5,843 nt of DNA, taken from assembly GCA_018820005.1 (NCBI GenBank), contig JAHJOS010000352.1, forward strand, positions 1 through 5,843, in the 5' to 3' direction. How positions within the stretch are numbered: position 1 is the first letter of the stretch; every line of letters starts with the position of its first letter. This DNA comes from Alphaproteobacteria bacterium. GTDB lineage: Bacteria; Pseudomonadota; Alphaproteobacteria; Rhizobiales; Devosiaceae. The position numbers and the translations under genes were made by a program. The notes beneath the pieces are model-generated. The model ran no database searches and was not told where the DNA came from. It saw nothing but the letters and a program-made list of their open reading frames with translations. This document shows, one piece after another, positions 1 to 5,593 of this stretch.

Positions 1-303
1 CAGTTGCACCACCTCACGAGCCGTCAGGTGCACCTCGGCCCCGCCAGATTGTTCAACAAGCGCGCTCATCTGGGCCCTCAAGCGGCGCGACATGTGGGGC
101 AGGTCAGTGCCTCCAAACCGCACCGAGCCACCAGACAGGGGCACCAGGCCCAATGCGGCACGCAGCAGGGTCGATTTCCCGGCACCATTGGGGCCGATCA
201 GTCCAGTCAGTTTGCCTGGCCGGGCCAGGCAAGAGACCCCGTCCAGCAGGCGTGCCGTGCCAACCTGCACCGAGACTGCGTCAAACTGCAGCCCGCCCCT
301 CAT
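1..303 (-). CDS. ABC transporter ATP-binding protein, N-terminal part (proposed F420-0 importer ATPase)
   Basis: This is the cytoplasmic ATPase of a FecE/BtuD-type importer and would power uptake by the permease encoded just upstream. Only the first 101 residues are in the window; the gene continues past base 1. The translation shows a Walker A loop, GPNGAGKST, at residues 37-45 and a Q-loop with Gln85 (LVEQS). The signature motif, Walker B and switch His lie beyond the edge. The ATG (303-301) overlaps the TGA of the permease gene in an ATGA, so the two are probably translationally coupled. No strong Shine-Dalgarno precedes it, which also fits coupling. The ATPase class is certain from Walker A and context. 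F420-0 as the substrate is inferred from the neighbours cofE and fgd and from the known actinobacterial cassette of the same make-up. A siderophore, haem or cobalamin importer cannot be excluded from this fragment alone. Confidence 0.9.
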   Translation of the reverse strand, partial: MRGGLQFDAVSVQVGTARLLDGVSCLARPGKLTGLIGPNGAGKSTLLRAALGLVPLSGGSVRFGGTDLPHMSRRLRAQMSALVEQSGGAEVHLTAREVVQL

Positions 304-1319
304 GTCGCCCGCCGATAGCGCAGCAGGACGAGCAAGAAGATCGGCGCACCCAAAAGTGCAGTGATGATCCCCACCGGCAATTCTCTCGGCGCAAACAGAC
401 TGCGCGCGGCCGTATCGGTCCACACCATGAAGCTTGCCCCCACCAGCATGGTCACTGGCAACAACTGTCGGTGCCGGGATCCTGTGGCCAGCCGCACGAC
501 GTGGGGCACGATCAGACCGACAAAGCCAATGGCGCCTCCGACCGCAACCAAGGCACCGGTCAGGAGCGCCGTTGTGCCCAGCAGCAGCCAGCGCAACAGT
601 GCGACATCGACCCCCAAAGTGGCAGCCGCGGCATCACCAAAGGCGAAAGCATCCAACGATCGCCCCGCCAGGAGCATAGGCAATCCGAGCACGAGCACCG
701 TGCCGATCACAACGGTGGCATCGGACCATCCAGACCCGCTGAGCGACCCCATCAACCAGCTCAAAATCTCGCGATAGGAATCGCCGGTCGCTGACCAGAA
801 GATGAGAAACGACGTCGCAGCAGCGGCGAGCGAGGAGATGGCAATGCCTGCCAGGATCGCGCGTGACGGCGTTGCGCCGCCCAACAGGCGCGTTACGGCC
901 AGGGTAAGCGCCATCGCAGCCCCCGCACCGAAAAACGCACCAATGGGCATCAGCAGGGCCATCCCGGCCAGCAGAAACACCACAGCACCAAAGGATGCAC
1001 CGGCGGATAGGCCCAGCAGATAAGGATCGGCCAGCGGATTGCGCGTCAGTGCCTGCATGATTGCGCCGCAAAGCGCTAGCCCCGCGCCGATACCGGCCGC
1101 CACCAGCACACGCGGCAGCCGAAGATCCCAGATGATGGCGTCACGCAACCGGGTGACCGGTATCTCGCCAGGCATGCCAAAGTGGTGAGCTATGGTTTGC
1201 CAGACCTCGGTGGCGCCAATTTCAGCCGGACCGAAGGTTACGGCCATGACCAGGCCGAACAAGAGCAGAGCCCACAAGGCCGCGCTGAGCGCCCTCTCCG
1301 GGCCCCTGTTCACGTTCAT
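300..1319 (-). CDS. FecCD-family ABC transporter permease (proposed F420-0 importer)
   Basis: This 339-residue inner-membrane protein has the usual length of FecCD/BtuC permeases, with about ten hydrophobic segments (the first near residues 11-29, the last near 316-334). Family hallmarks visible are WDLRLPR at 65-70, the segment GAIMQALTRNPLADPYLLG at 85-103, and the ATPase-coupling loop GFVGLIVPHVVR at 265-276. The C-terminus PVGIITALLGAPIFLLVLLRYRR (315-337) is also typical. It should form a homodimer that takes substrate from the binding protein encoded upstream. Its ATG overlaps that gene's stop as ATGA, and its own stop overlaps the ATPase start in the same way. FecCD permeases mostly move iron-siderophores, haem or cobalamin. 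The assignment to F420-0 rests on operon context with cofE and fgd and on resemblance to the actinobacterial F420-0 cassette, not on a residue I can point to. Confidence 0.93.
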   Translation of the reverse strand: MNVNRGPERALSAALWALLLFGLVMAVTFGPAEIGATEVWQTIAHHFGMPGEIPVTRLRDAIIWDLRLPRVLVAAGIGAGLALCGAIMQALTRNPLADPYLLGLSAGASFGAVVFLLAGMALLMPIGAFFGAGAAMALTLAVTRLLGGATPSRAILAGIAISSLAAAATSFLIFWSATGDSYREILSWLMGSLSGSGWSDATVVIGTVLVLGLPMLLAGRSLDAFAFGDAAAATLGVDVALLRWLLLGTTALLTGALVAVGGAIGFVGLIVPHVVRLATGSRHRQLLPVTMLVGASFMVWTDTAARSLFAPRELPVGIITALLGAPIFLLVLLRYRRAT

Positions 1320-2263
1320 TTCGAAAACGTCAGGCCTGCCAGTTGGCTAGCCATGTCGGCAGTGGCATCGACATTGCGCACGCCGGCTTCAGAAGCGGGA
1401 AAGGGCACCACAAGATAATGTTGGTTGACCACGGCATCGAGCTTGCTGGTGATGGGATTCTCGGCCAACAGCTTCTTTTTTTGCGCCGCTGAGTTCCAGG
1501 CGGCATCGACCAGGATGATTACGTCCGGGTTGGCATCCACCAGTGCTTCCCAGCTGGCGGCGATCCAGCCATCGTCGACATCGGACATGATGTTCTTGAG
1601 GCCAAGCGCCTCCATCATCATGGCCGGCGCATTGCTGCCAGCGCCCACGTAGGGCGCTTTGGTGCCGGACGAATACCACACAGCAGTAAGGCCGCGCGGA
1701 TCAGGCGCAATGGCCGCAAGTGCCGCGCGCTGTTCCGCAATCAGGGCATCTGCAGCAGGACTGACGTCGAAAATGCTGCCCATTTCAGCGATATCTGCAA
1801 ACACGCCATCAAAACTGAGCTTGGCAGGCTTAATAGACCGACACGCCGCCGGGGACACATAGCTGGCCACGCCGAGCGCTGCCAGACCCGCCCTTTCACC
1901 GGCACCATCGGCCGCAAAATTGCTCTCCCAGCCACCGTAGACCAGGTCCGGCTCAGTCTCGAGCACCACTTCCTGTGATGGCAGTTTTTCGGCAAGAACA
2001 CGCAGATTTGCGCCAGCGGACGCCCACTGTGCGGGCACCGGACCGTCCTGGAAGCCTACGCCAACGATCTTGGTGCCCAGACCCAGCGCCAGCAGCAGTT
2101 CAGTGGCGGTCGACTTGATGGTCACCACCCGTTCTGGTGCCGCCGCAAAGGTGACATCAACTCCGCAATTGCTGACGGTTAGCGGGTAGTTGGTCTGGGC
2201 CCACGCCGGCGCAACGAATAGCGCCAGCGCCGCAAGACCGCTGAGAGGAAAAGAGCTACGCAT
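1316..2263 (-). CDS. Periplasmic ABC transporter substrate-binding protein (proposed F420-0 binding protein)
   Basis: This 315-residue protein is of the FecB/BtuF (helical-backbone, class III) type. A Sec signal peptide is visible: MRSS, a hydrophobic stretch at 8-20, and a likely cut after AWA at residue 22. There is no lipobox Cys, so it should be soluble in the periplasm. The mature part starts YPLTVSNCG and carries the family opening APERVV..KSTATELLLALGLG (42-63), then EPDLVYGGWESN (104-115) and NPDVIILVDAAW (245-256). Two Cys in the mature protein (33 and 141) could form a disulfide. Aromatic and charged residues (W112, E113, W196, Y197, W233, W239) are candidates for the cleft. The ATG has an AGGA at 2271-2274, seven bases upstream, and lies 15 bp after cofE. 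From memory, the NCG start, the GWESN..ADGAGER segment and the AGVRNVDA tail resemble the actinobacterial proteins proposed to bind F420-0. The substrate remains an inference. Confidence 0.9.
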   Translation of the reverse strand: MRSSFPLSGLAALALFVAPAWAQTNYPLTVSNCGVDVTFAAAPERVVTIKSTATELLLALGLGTKIVGVGFQDGPVPAQWASAGANLRVLAEKLPSQEVVLETEPDLVYGGWESNFAADGAGERAGLAALGVASYVSPAACRSIKPAKLSFDGVFADIAEMGSIFDVSPAADALIAEQRAALAAIAPDPRGLTAVWYSSGTKAPYVGAGSNAPAMMMEALGLKNIMSDVDDGWIAASWEALVDANPDVIILVDAAWNSAAQKKKLLAENPITSKLDAVVNQHYLVVPFPASEAGVRNVDATADMASQLAGLTFSK

Positions 2264-2278
2264 GGATCTATCCTGCTG

Positions 2279-3139
2279 TTATTGAGCGTGTTTTGGTTGC
2301 GATGGAACGTCGCCACCATCGGGCTGTTCGTCCAAGGCGGCTTGATAGCCGAGCCTATAGGCCTCGGCAGAGCCGAAGCGAAACATGTCCTCATCGACCG
2401 AACGCACCAGGGTTCGGGCCCCTGGCGCGTCTACATCGACCACCAGACGTCCAAGCCCGCGCACGATGGCGACCGGAATGCCGGACGCCTTCCCCTTGAC
2501 CAGATCAGCGGCGCCGGCAAGTTCATCAGCCAGCACCGTTATTGTGACCTGCAGCGGTCGGCCGTTGGCATCAACACCGCCGCGCATGTCGTCGGTCACC
2601 ACCACGCCTGCGGCGCCGATGGCCACATCAGTCTGGCCGACCCGCCAGGGCCTGCCGAATGTATCAGTAACGATGACGCCGATTTTCACACCCAGTTGCT
2701 CGCGCAGACCAGAGCACAGGCGCCGCGCGGAAAGGTCAGGGTCTTCGGGCAGGCGCAGTGCTACCCCATCGGGCACATTGGATGTGTCGATGCCGGCAGC
2801 GGCCATAACCAGCCCTTGCCGGGTCTCCACGATCTGGGTCACACCGCCGGCGTGCACGCGCTCAGCGACGACGCGTACGGTATCCATCGCGATGGCCTTG
2901 TCCCGATCAGCCGCGGGCACCTGGCGGCCTTCGGCTTTGGAGACGATCTTGCTGGTCACGACAACAATATCGCCATCGCGGAGCGCGGACTCGGGGTCAG
3001 CGTCCGCCTGGTCGGCAACAGCTGATTTTATCAGCCGCACCAGATCGTCACCTGGTCCGATTTCAGGCAGGCCCATCAGACCCCAGACAGTAAAGCGCGG
3101 AAGTGTCATGGTCAGCTTTCGAACGTGGCGATCGGACAT
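2279..3139 (-). CDS. cofE: Coenzyme F420-0:L-glutamate ligase CofE
   Basis: CofE uses GTP to add gamma-linked L-glutamate to F420-0, giving F420-1, F420-2 and longer forms; this step makes the cofactor retainable and suits it to enzymes. The 286-residue product shows the family blocks in order: GLPEIGPGDDL (23-33), DGDIVVVTSKIVSKAEGR (55-72), AAAGIDTSN (113-121), LPEDPDLSA (130-138), TDTFGRPWRVGQTDVAIG (158-175) and LVKGKASGIPVAIVRGLG (213-230). It is a stand-alone ligase: after a short tail it ends, without the C-terminal FMN reductase domain of mycobacterial FbiB. The start is uncertain. The ATG at 3139 has no Shine-Dalgarno, and the in-frame ATG at 3109 (residue 11, MTLPRF) sits nearer the usual CofE N-terminus with a weak GAAAG upstream. 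It lies 24 bp after fgd and 15 bp before the binding-protein gene. Identity is very secure from the motifs. Confidence 0.95.
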   Translation of the reverse strand: MSDRHVRKLTMTLPRFTVWGLMGLPEIGPGDDLVRLIKSAVADQADADPESALRDGDIVVVTSKIVSKAEGRQVPAADRDKAIAMDTVRVVAERVHAGGVTQIVETRQGLVMAAAGIDTSNVPDGVALRLPEDPDLSARRLCSGLREQLGVKIGVIVTDTFGRPWRVGQTDVAIGAAGVVVTDDMRGGVDANGRPLQVTITVLADELAGAADLVKGKASGIPVAIVRGLGRLVVDVDAPGARTLVRSVDEDMFRFGSAEAYRLGYQAALDEQPDGGDVPSQPKHAQ

Positions 3140-3163
3140 CAGGGGAGGGGACCACTGCCCCGG

Positions 3164-4159
3164 CTAGAGTGCCTTTAGCCGCGGCAGGATTTCCTTGGCA
3201 TACAGCTGCAGAAACCGGCTCTGGTCGTCCCCCGGCGCATGAAAGACCAGGTGGTCAAATCCATAGTCGATATAGGTCTTGATTGCCGCGACGTGTTCAT
3301 CGGGATCGCTCGAAACAATCCAGCGCTTGGCAATGCGCTCAATAGGCAATTCAGCGGCCAGCCGCTCCATCTCAGCCGGGTCTTCCACCGAATGCTTCTC
3401 GTCTGCAGAAAGCGATAGCGCTGCCCAGCCACGCGTATTGTTCAATGCCAGGACCGGGTCCGTGTCGAACGACACCTTGACCTCGATCATGCGCTCAAAC
3501 GGCTTGTCGGCCAGCACAGATTCAGCGCGGCCCAGCGCCACATTTGGCAACAACTGATCCACATAGAGCTCGGCACCCTTGCCGGATGTGCAGATGAACC
3601 CATCACCGGCTCGGCCAGCATATTTGGCATTGAGCGGACCGCCGGCGGCCAGGTAGATGGGCACCATTTCATCGGGCTTGTCATAGATAGTCGCGTTCTG
3701 GGTGCGGTAGAACTCACCTTCGAACGTCACGCGCTCTTCGCTCCACAGGCGCCGGATCAATGTCACCGCCTCGCGCAGCCGCGCAGAGCGTTCCTTCAGT
3801 TCGGGCCAGACCATGCCTGTGGAAGGCACTTCGTTGAGTGACTCTCCGGTACCGACACCCAGGATAACCCGACCGGGGAACATGGCGCCAAGCGTACCAA
3901 AGGCATGAGCCACCACAGAAGGATGCAGCCTGAATGTTGGCGTCAGAACCGATGTGCCCAGGATGACACGCTCGGTCCTTGCAAGAACCGCCGCCATCCA
4001 TGCTGGCGCAAACGGAGCGTGGCCGTCGGTATGCTTCCAGGGCTGGAAATGATCGCTGACGAACACCGAGTCAAAGCCTGCTTGCTCTGCCTCGACGGCA
4101 AAATTGAGCAATTTGGTCGGCGCAAATTGTTCGGCCGAAGCCTTGTAGCCAAAGCGCAC
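3164..4159 (-). CDS. fgd: F420-dependent glucose-6-phosphate dehydrogenase (LLM family)
   Basis: This bacterial-luciferase-like enzyme should oxidise glucose-6-phosphate to 6-phosphogluconolactone while reducing F420 to F420H2 in the cytoplasm. It can be aligned by eye almost end to end with M. tuberculosis Fgd1 as I remember it. Numbering from the upstream TTG at 4222, it keeps Asp57, His58 and Trp62 (SDHFQPW), Glu127 (GTGESLNE), Thr212 and Lys215 (CTSGKG), Lys276 and His277 (EKHS) and Arg300 (AKRW). These match Fgd1 Asp39, His40, Trp44, Glu109, Thr195, Lys198, Lys259, His260 and Arg283, the cofactor/catalytic and phosphate-binding set. I chose the GTG at 4159 because GGAGG lies five bases upstream and the product (331 residues, start RFGYKASAEQF) fits the 336-residue family length. 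The ATG at 4201 and TTG at 4222 are in frame but lack a ribosome site. It is first in the operon, before cofE. Confidence 0.93.
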   Translation of the reverse strand: MRFGYKASAEQFAPTKLLNFAVEAEQAGFDSVFVSDHFQPWKHTDGHAPFAPAWMAAVLARTERVILGTSVLTPTFRLHPSVVAHAFGTLGAMFPGRVILGVGTGESLNEVPSTGMVWPELKERSARLREAVTLIRRLWSEERVTFEGEFYRTQNATIYDKPDEMVPIYLAAGGPLNAKYAGRAGDGFICTSGKGAELYVDQLLPNVALGRAESVLADKPFERMIEVKVSFDTDPVLALNNTRGWAALSLSADEKHSVEDPAEMERLAAELPIERIAKRWIVSSDPDEHVAAIKTYIDYGFDHLVFHAPGDDQSRFLQLYAKEILPRLKAL

Positions 4160-4164
4160 GGTTT

Positions 4165-4169
4165 CCTCC
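4165..4169 (-). promoter_or_regulatory. Ribosome binding site deciding the fgd start
   Basis: The minus strand reads GGAGG followed by AAACC and then GTG (4159-4157), a strong Shine-Dalgarno at ideal spacing. No comparable site precedes the in-frame ATG at 4201. This is the main reason for the shorter start. Confidence 0.65.
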
Positions 4170-4205
4170 AAAATCGGTGACACGGCAGCACGGTTCGACA
4201 TGAGT

Positions 4206-4223
4206 TTTGACCAAACGGTCAAA
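4206..4223. promoter_or_regulatory. Perfect palindrome upstream of fgd, TetR-type operator candidate
   Basis: The sequence TTTGACCAAACGGTCAAA has two perfect 7-bp arms around a 4-bp centre. The GACC-N4-GGTC core has the layout of many TetR-family operators (NemR-type sites share it). It sits 47 bp upstream of the preferred GTG start and abuts the alternative ATG at 4201, a good position for repression of the fgd operon. On the minus strand the TTGACC half could double as a -35 element, but I see no convincing -10 at 16-18 bp. No regulator gene is in the window, so the family is inferred from symmetry only. Confidence 0.5.
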
Positions 4224-4567
4224 TCTGTCCATCGGAATCATGCTGTGATTGGTCGCAATCTTGCGGACCGAACGTCAGCGCTTCATTCAAGTGTCGATCC
4301 GAACCAATGCGCGAGGCGTATGCACCATCTCTGGTCGGCACCTGGCTTTGTCATGACGTGGCGCAAGCAAGAAGACGTGAGCGATCGATTGCACAATCCT
4401 GGCGGCGGCCAGTTCGCACCGGCGCCTGCGCCGCGCGGGCGTTCCACAATCAACCAATTTGCAGCAAGGGAGTATCAGTACAGCAATGCACTTGCGAAGC
4501 GACGCATTGACGAACAATGGCAAACTGGCATTCGCCAGATAAATCAGTACCAAGGGCTTCAGCCAAG

Positions 4568-4581
4568 TCGACGGCCGTCGA
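4568..4581. repeat. 14-bp perfect GC-rich palindrome
   Basis: TCGACGGCCGTCGA is a perfect inverted repeat with no spacer. It lies in non-coding DNA 40 bp to the left of the AT-rich palindrome at 4622-4637. It could be a protein-binding site or chance; no U-run follows on either strand, so it does not look like an intrinsic terminator. Confidence 0.4.
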
Positions 4582-4603
4582 TAACCCGGCAATCCTGCCA
4601 ATC

Positions 4604-4632
4604 TTGAACAGATATAAGTTCCATAATATATA
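4604..4632 (+). promoter_or_regulatory. Candidate sigma70-type promoter towards mazG
   Basis: TTGAAC (4604-4609), a 17-bp spacer and TATATA (4627-4632) give a 4/6 match to each consensus hexamer at optimal spacing. It points to mazG and would give a leader of roughly 145 bases. The -10 lies inside the palindrome at 4622-4637, so binding there would block it. An AT-rich patch can mimic a -10, hence modest confidence. Confidence 0.35.
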
Positions 4633-4637
4633 TTATG
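4622..4637. promoter_or_regulatory. 16-bp perfect AT-rich palindrome, operator candidate
   Basis: CATAATATATATTATG is perfectly symmetric and stands out as the most AT-rich stretch in the window. It overlaps the possible -10 of the mazG-directed promoter. The form suits a dimeric regulator, but I cannot name a family from it. Confidence 0.4.
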
Positions 4638-4694
4638 CGAATGAAGGATGCGTGGCCAAAGTGGCTTTGAGCCCATCACTTGCAGCTCATTTGC

Positions 4695-4709
4695 CTTTCC
4701 TTGGGAAAG
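4695..4709. repeat. Short inverted repeat in the presumed mazG leader
   Basis: CTTTCC and GGAAAG are separated by TTG, giving a 6-bp stem with a 3-base loop about 75 bases before the mazG ATG. It has no following T-run, so it is not a terminator. It may be a minor leader hairpin or chance. Confidence 0.2.
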
Positions 4710-4783
4710 TGCGAGCCGCCACATCATGGACGTCGTCCCGCATGCTAGCCTGCTGTCAGTCTCACCTTTGCCCCGAGTCCCCC

Positions 4784-5593
4784 ATGCAACCCTCGCGCGA
4801 CATTTCCCGTCTGATCGACATCATGGCCGCGCTGCGCAATCCCGACGGCGGCTGCCCCTGGGATCTTGAGCAGGACTTTTCCAGCATTCGCCACTACACC
4901 ATCGAAGAAGCGTATGAGGTGTCAGACGCTATCGAACGCGAGGATTTTGGTGATCTGCGCGAAGAACTCGGCGATCTGCTGCTGCAACCAATCTATCACG
5001 CCCAAATGGCCAGCGAGGCAGGACACTTCGACATTGGCGACGTCATCTATGGCATCACTGAAAAACTGATCCGTCGTCATCCGCATGTCTTTGGCGATGT
5101 CGTTGCCGACGACTCCGAACAGGCCAAGGGGCGGTGGGAGGCCATCAAGGCGCAGGAACGAGCCGCCAAGGCAGCCCGCAAGGGCGATACGACGCCCTCC
5201 CTGCTCGATGACGTACCCAATGTTCTGCCGGCGCTGGCCCGCGCAGAGAAGCTCACCAAACGCGCCGCCAAGGTCGGTTTCGACTGGCCGGACTTTGCTG
5301 CGGTTCAGGCCAAGGTCGTGGAAGAACTTGCCGAAGTAGCCGAGGCAAAAGCGAGCGGCAATGCCAGCGCGGTGCACGAGGAGATTGGCGACCTGCTCTT
5401 TGCGGTTGCCAACCTGGCCCGCAAGGCCGGCGTAGACGCGGAGGGCGCGCTGCGTGACGCCAATTTCAAGTTCACCCGCCGCTTCCATCACGTTGAAGCG
5501 CGCTGCCGTGAGGATGGTATCACCCCAGCAGATGCAGGGCTCGACCGGCTCGATGGCTACTGGAACGAGATACGCGCAGCCGACAAACTCTAG
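4784..5593 (+). CDS. mazG: Nucleoside triphosphate pyrophosphohydrolase MazG
   Basis: MazG hydrolyses (d)NTPs to NMP and pyrophosphate; it cleans the nucleotide pool and in E. coli dampens starvation and MazEF responses. From the ATG at 4784 the product is 269 residues, close to the 263 of E. coli MazG, and it begins at the same point. The N-terminal domain shows GGCPWD (22-27), the metal-binding EEAYE (41-45) and EELGD (60-64), and RRHPHVFGD (97-105). A linker leads to the second MazG domain with VGFDW (164-168), EELAE (180-184) and EEIGD (199-203), so both acidic helices are intact. The frame is open back to 4517, but the extra 89 residues are unlike MazG and are rejected. The Shine-Dalgarno before 4784 is poor. 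The gene converges with hflX, a common alphaproteobacterial neighbour. Confidence 0.95.
   Translation: MQPSRDISRLIDIMAALRNPDGGCPWDLEQDFSSIRHYTIEEAYEVSDAIEREDFGDLREELGDLLLQPIYHAQMASEAGHFDIGDVIYGITEKLIRRHPHVFGDVVADDSEQAKGRWEAIKAQERAAKAARKGDTTPSLLDDVPNVLPALARAEKLTKRAAKVGFDWPDFAAVQAKVVEELAEVAEAKASGNASAVHEEIGDLLFAVANLARKAGVDAEGALRDANFKFTRRFHHVEARCREDGITPADAGLDRLDGYWNEIRAADKL

Larger units (their letters stand above)
4224..4783. other. Long divergent intergenic region without a supportable gene
   Basis: About 560 bases separate the fgd operator region from mazG, and the two genes are divergent. Open frames on both strands here (for example plus 4200-4607 and minus 4287-4727) show no recognisable domain, and their composition looks like random translation, so I do not call them. 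The region holds two perfect palindromes, a candidate plus-strand promoter and a small inverted repeat (listed separately). Its AT content rises sharply around 4605-4640 compared with the coding DNA on both sides. An undescribed small RNA or a decayed gene cannot be ruled out. Confidence 0.6.

Noticed and set aside
153..794. Long plus-strand open frame opposite the ATPase and permease genes
   Set aside because: It is the antisense of well-supported transporter genes and encodes a low-complexity Gln/Arg/Pro-rich sequence typical of shadow frames in GC-rich DNA.
1474..1482. In-phase A-AAA-AAG slippery heptamer in the binding-protein gene (minus strand)
   Set aside because: It matches the dnaX-type -1 frameshift heptamer and would give a product about 29 residues longer in the -1 frame. 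The gene is complete in frame zero, however, and I see no stimulatory Shine-Dalgarno or hairpin, so a plain lysine run is the simpler reading.
3140..3163. Possible terminator or attenuator hairpin between fgd and cofE
   Set aside because: GGGG and CCCC runs could pair over four bases, but there is no T-run and the 24-bp gap fits an uninterrupted operon.
2282..3167. Long plus-strand open frames opposite cofE
   Set aside because: Antisense shadows; the minus strand carries unmistakable CofE motifs through the whole interval.
4420..4433. CGGCGC-CT-GCGCCG inverted repeat
   Set aside because: Simple GC-rich symmetry in a GC-rich stretch with a two-base loop and no T-run; no terminator or operator character.
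4525..4538. CTGGC-ATTC-GCCAG hairpin
   Set aside because: Only a 5-bp stem without a T-run or conserved context; expected by chance.
4287..4727. Minus-strand 146-codon frame (and plus-strand 135-codon frame at 4200-4607) in the intergenic region
   Set aside because: No recognisable domain, no good ribosome site, and composition as expected from chance translation of GC-rich non-coding DNA.
4517..4783. 89-residue N-terminal extension of the mazG reading frame
   Set aside because: The extension has no resemblance to MazG, and the family-typical start MQPSRDISRLIDIM lies at 4784. The extension also covers the AT-rich palindrome and promoter-like bases.
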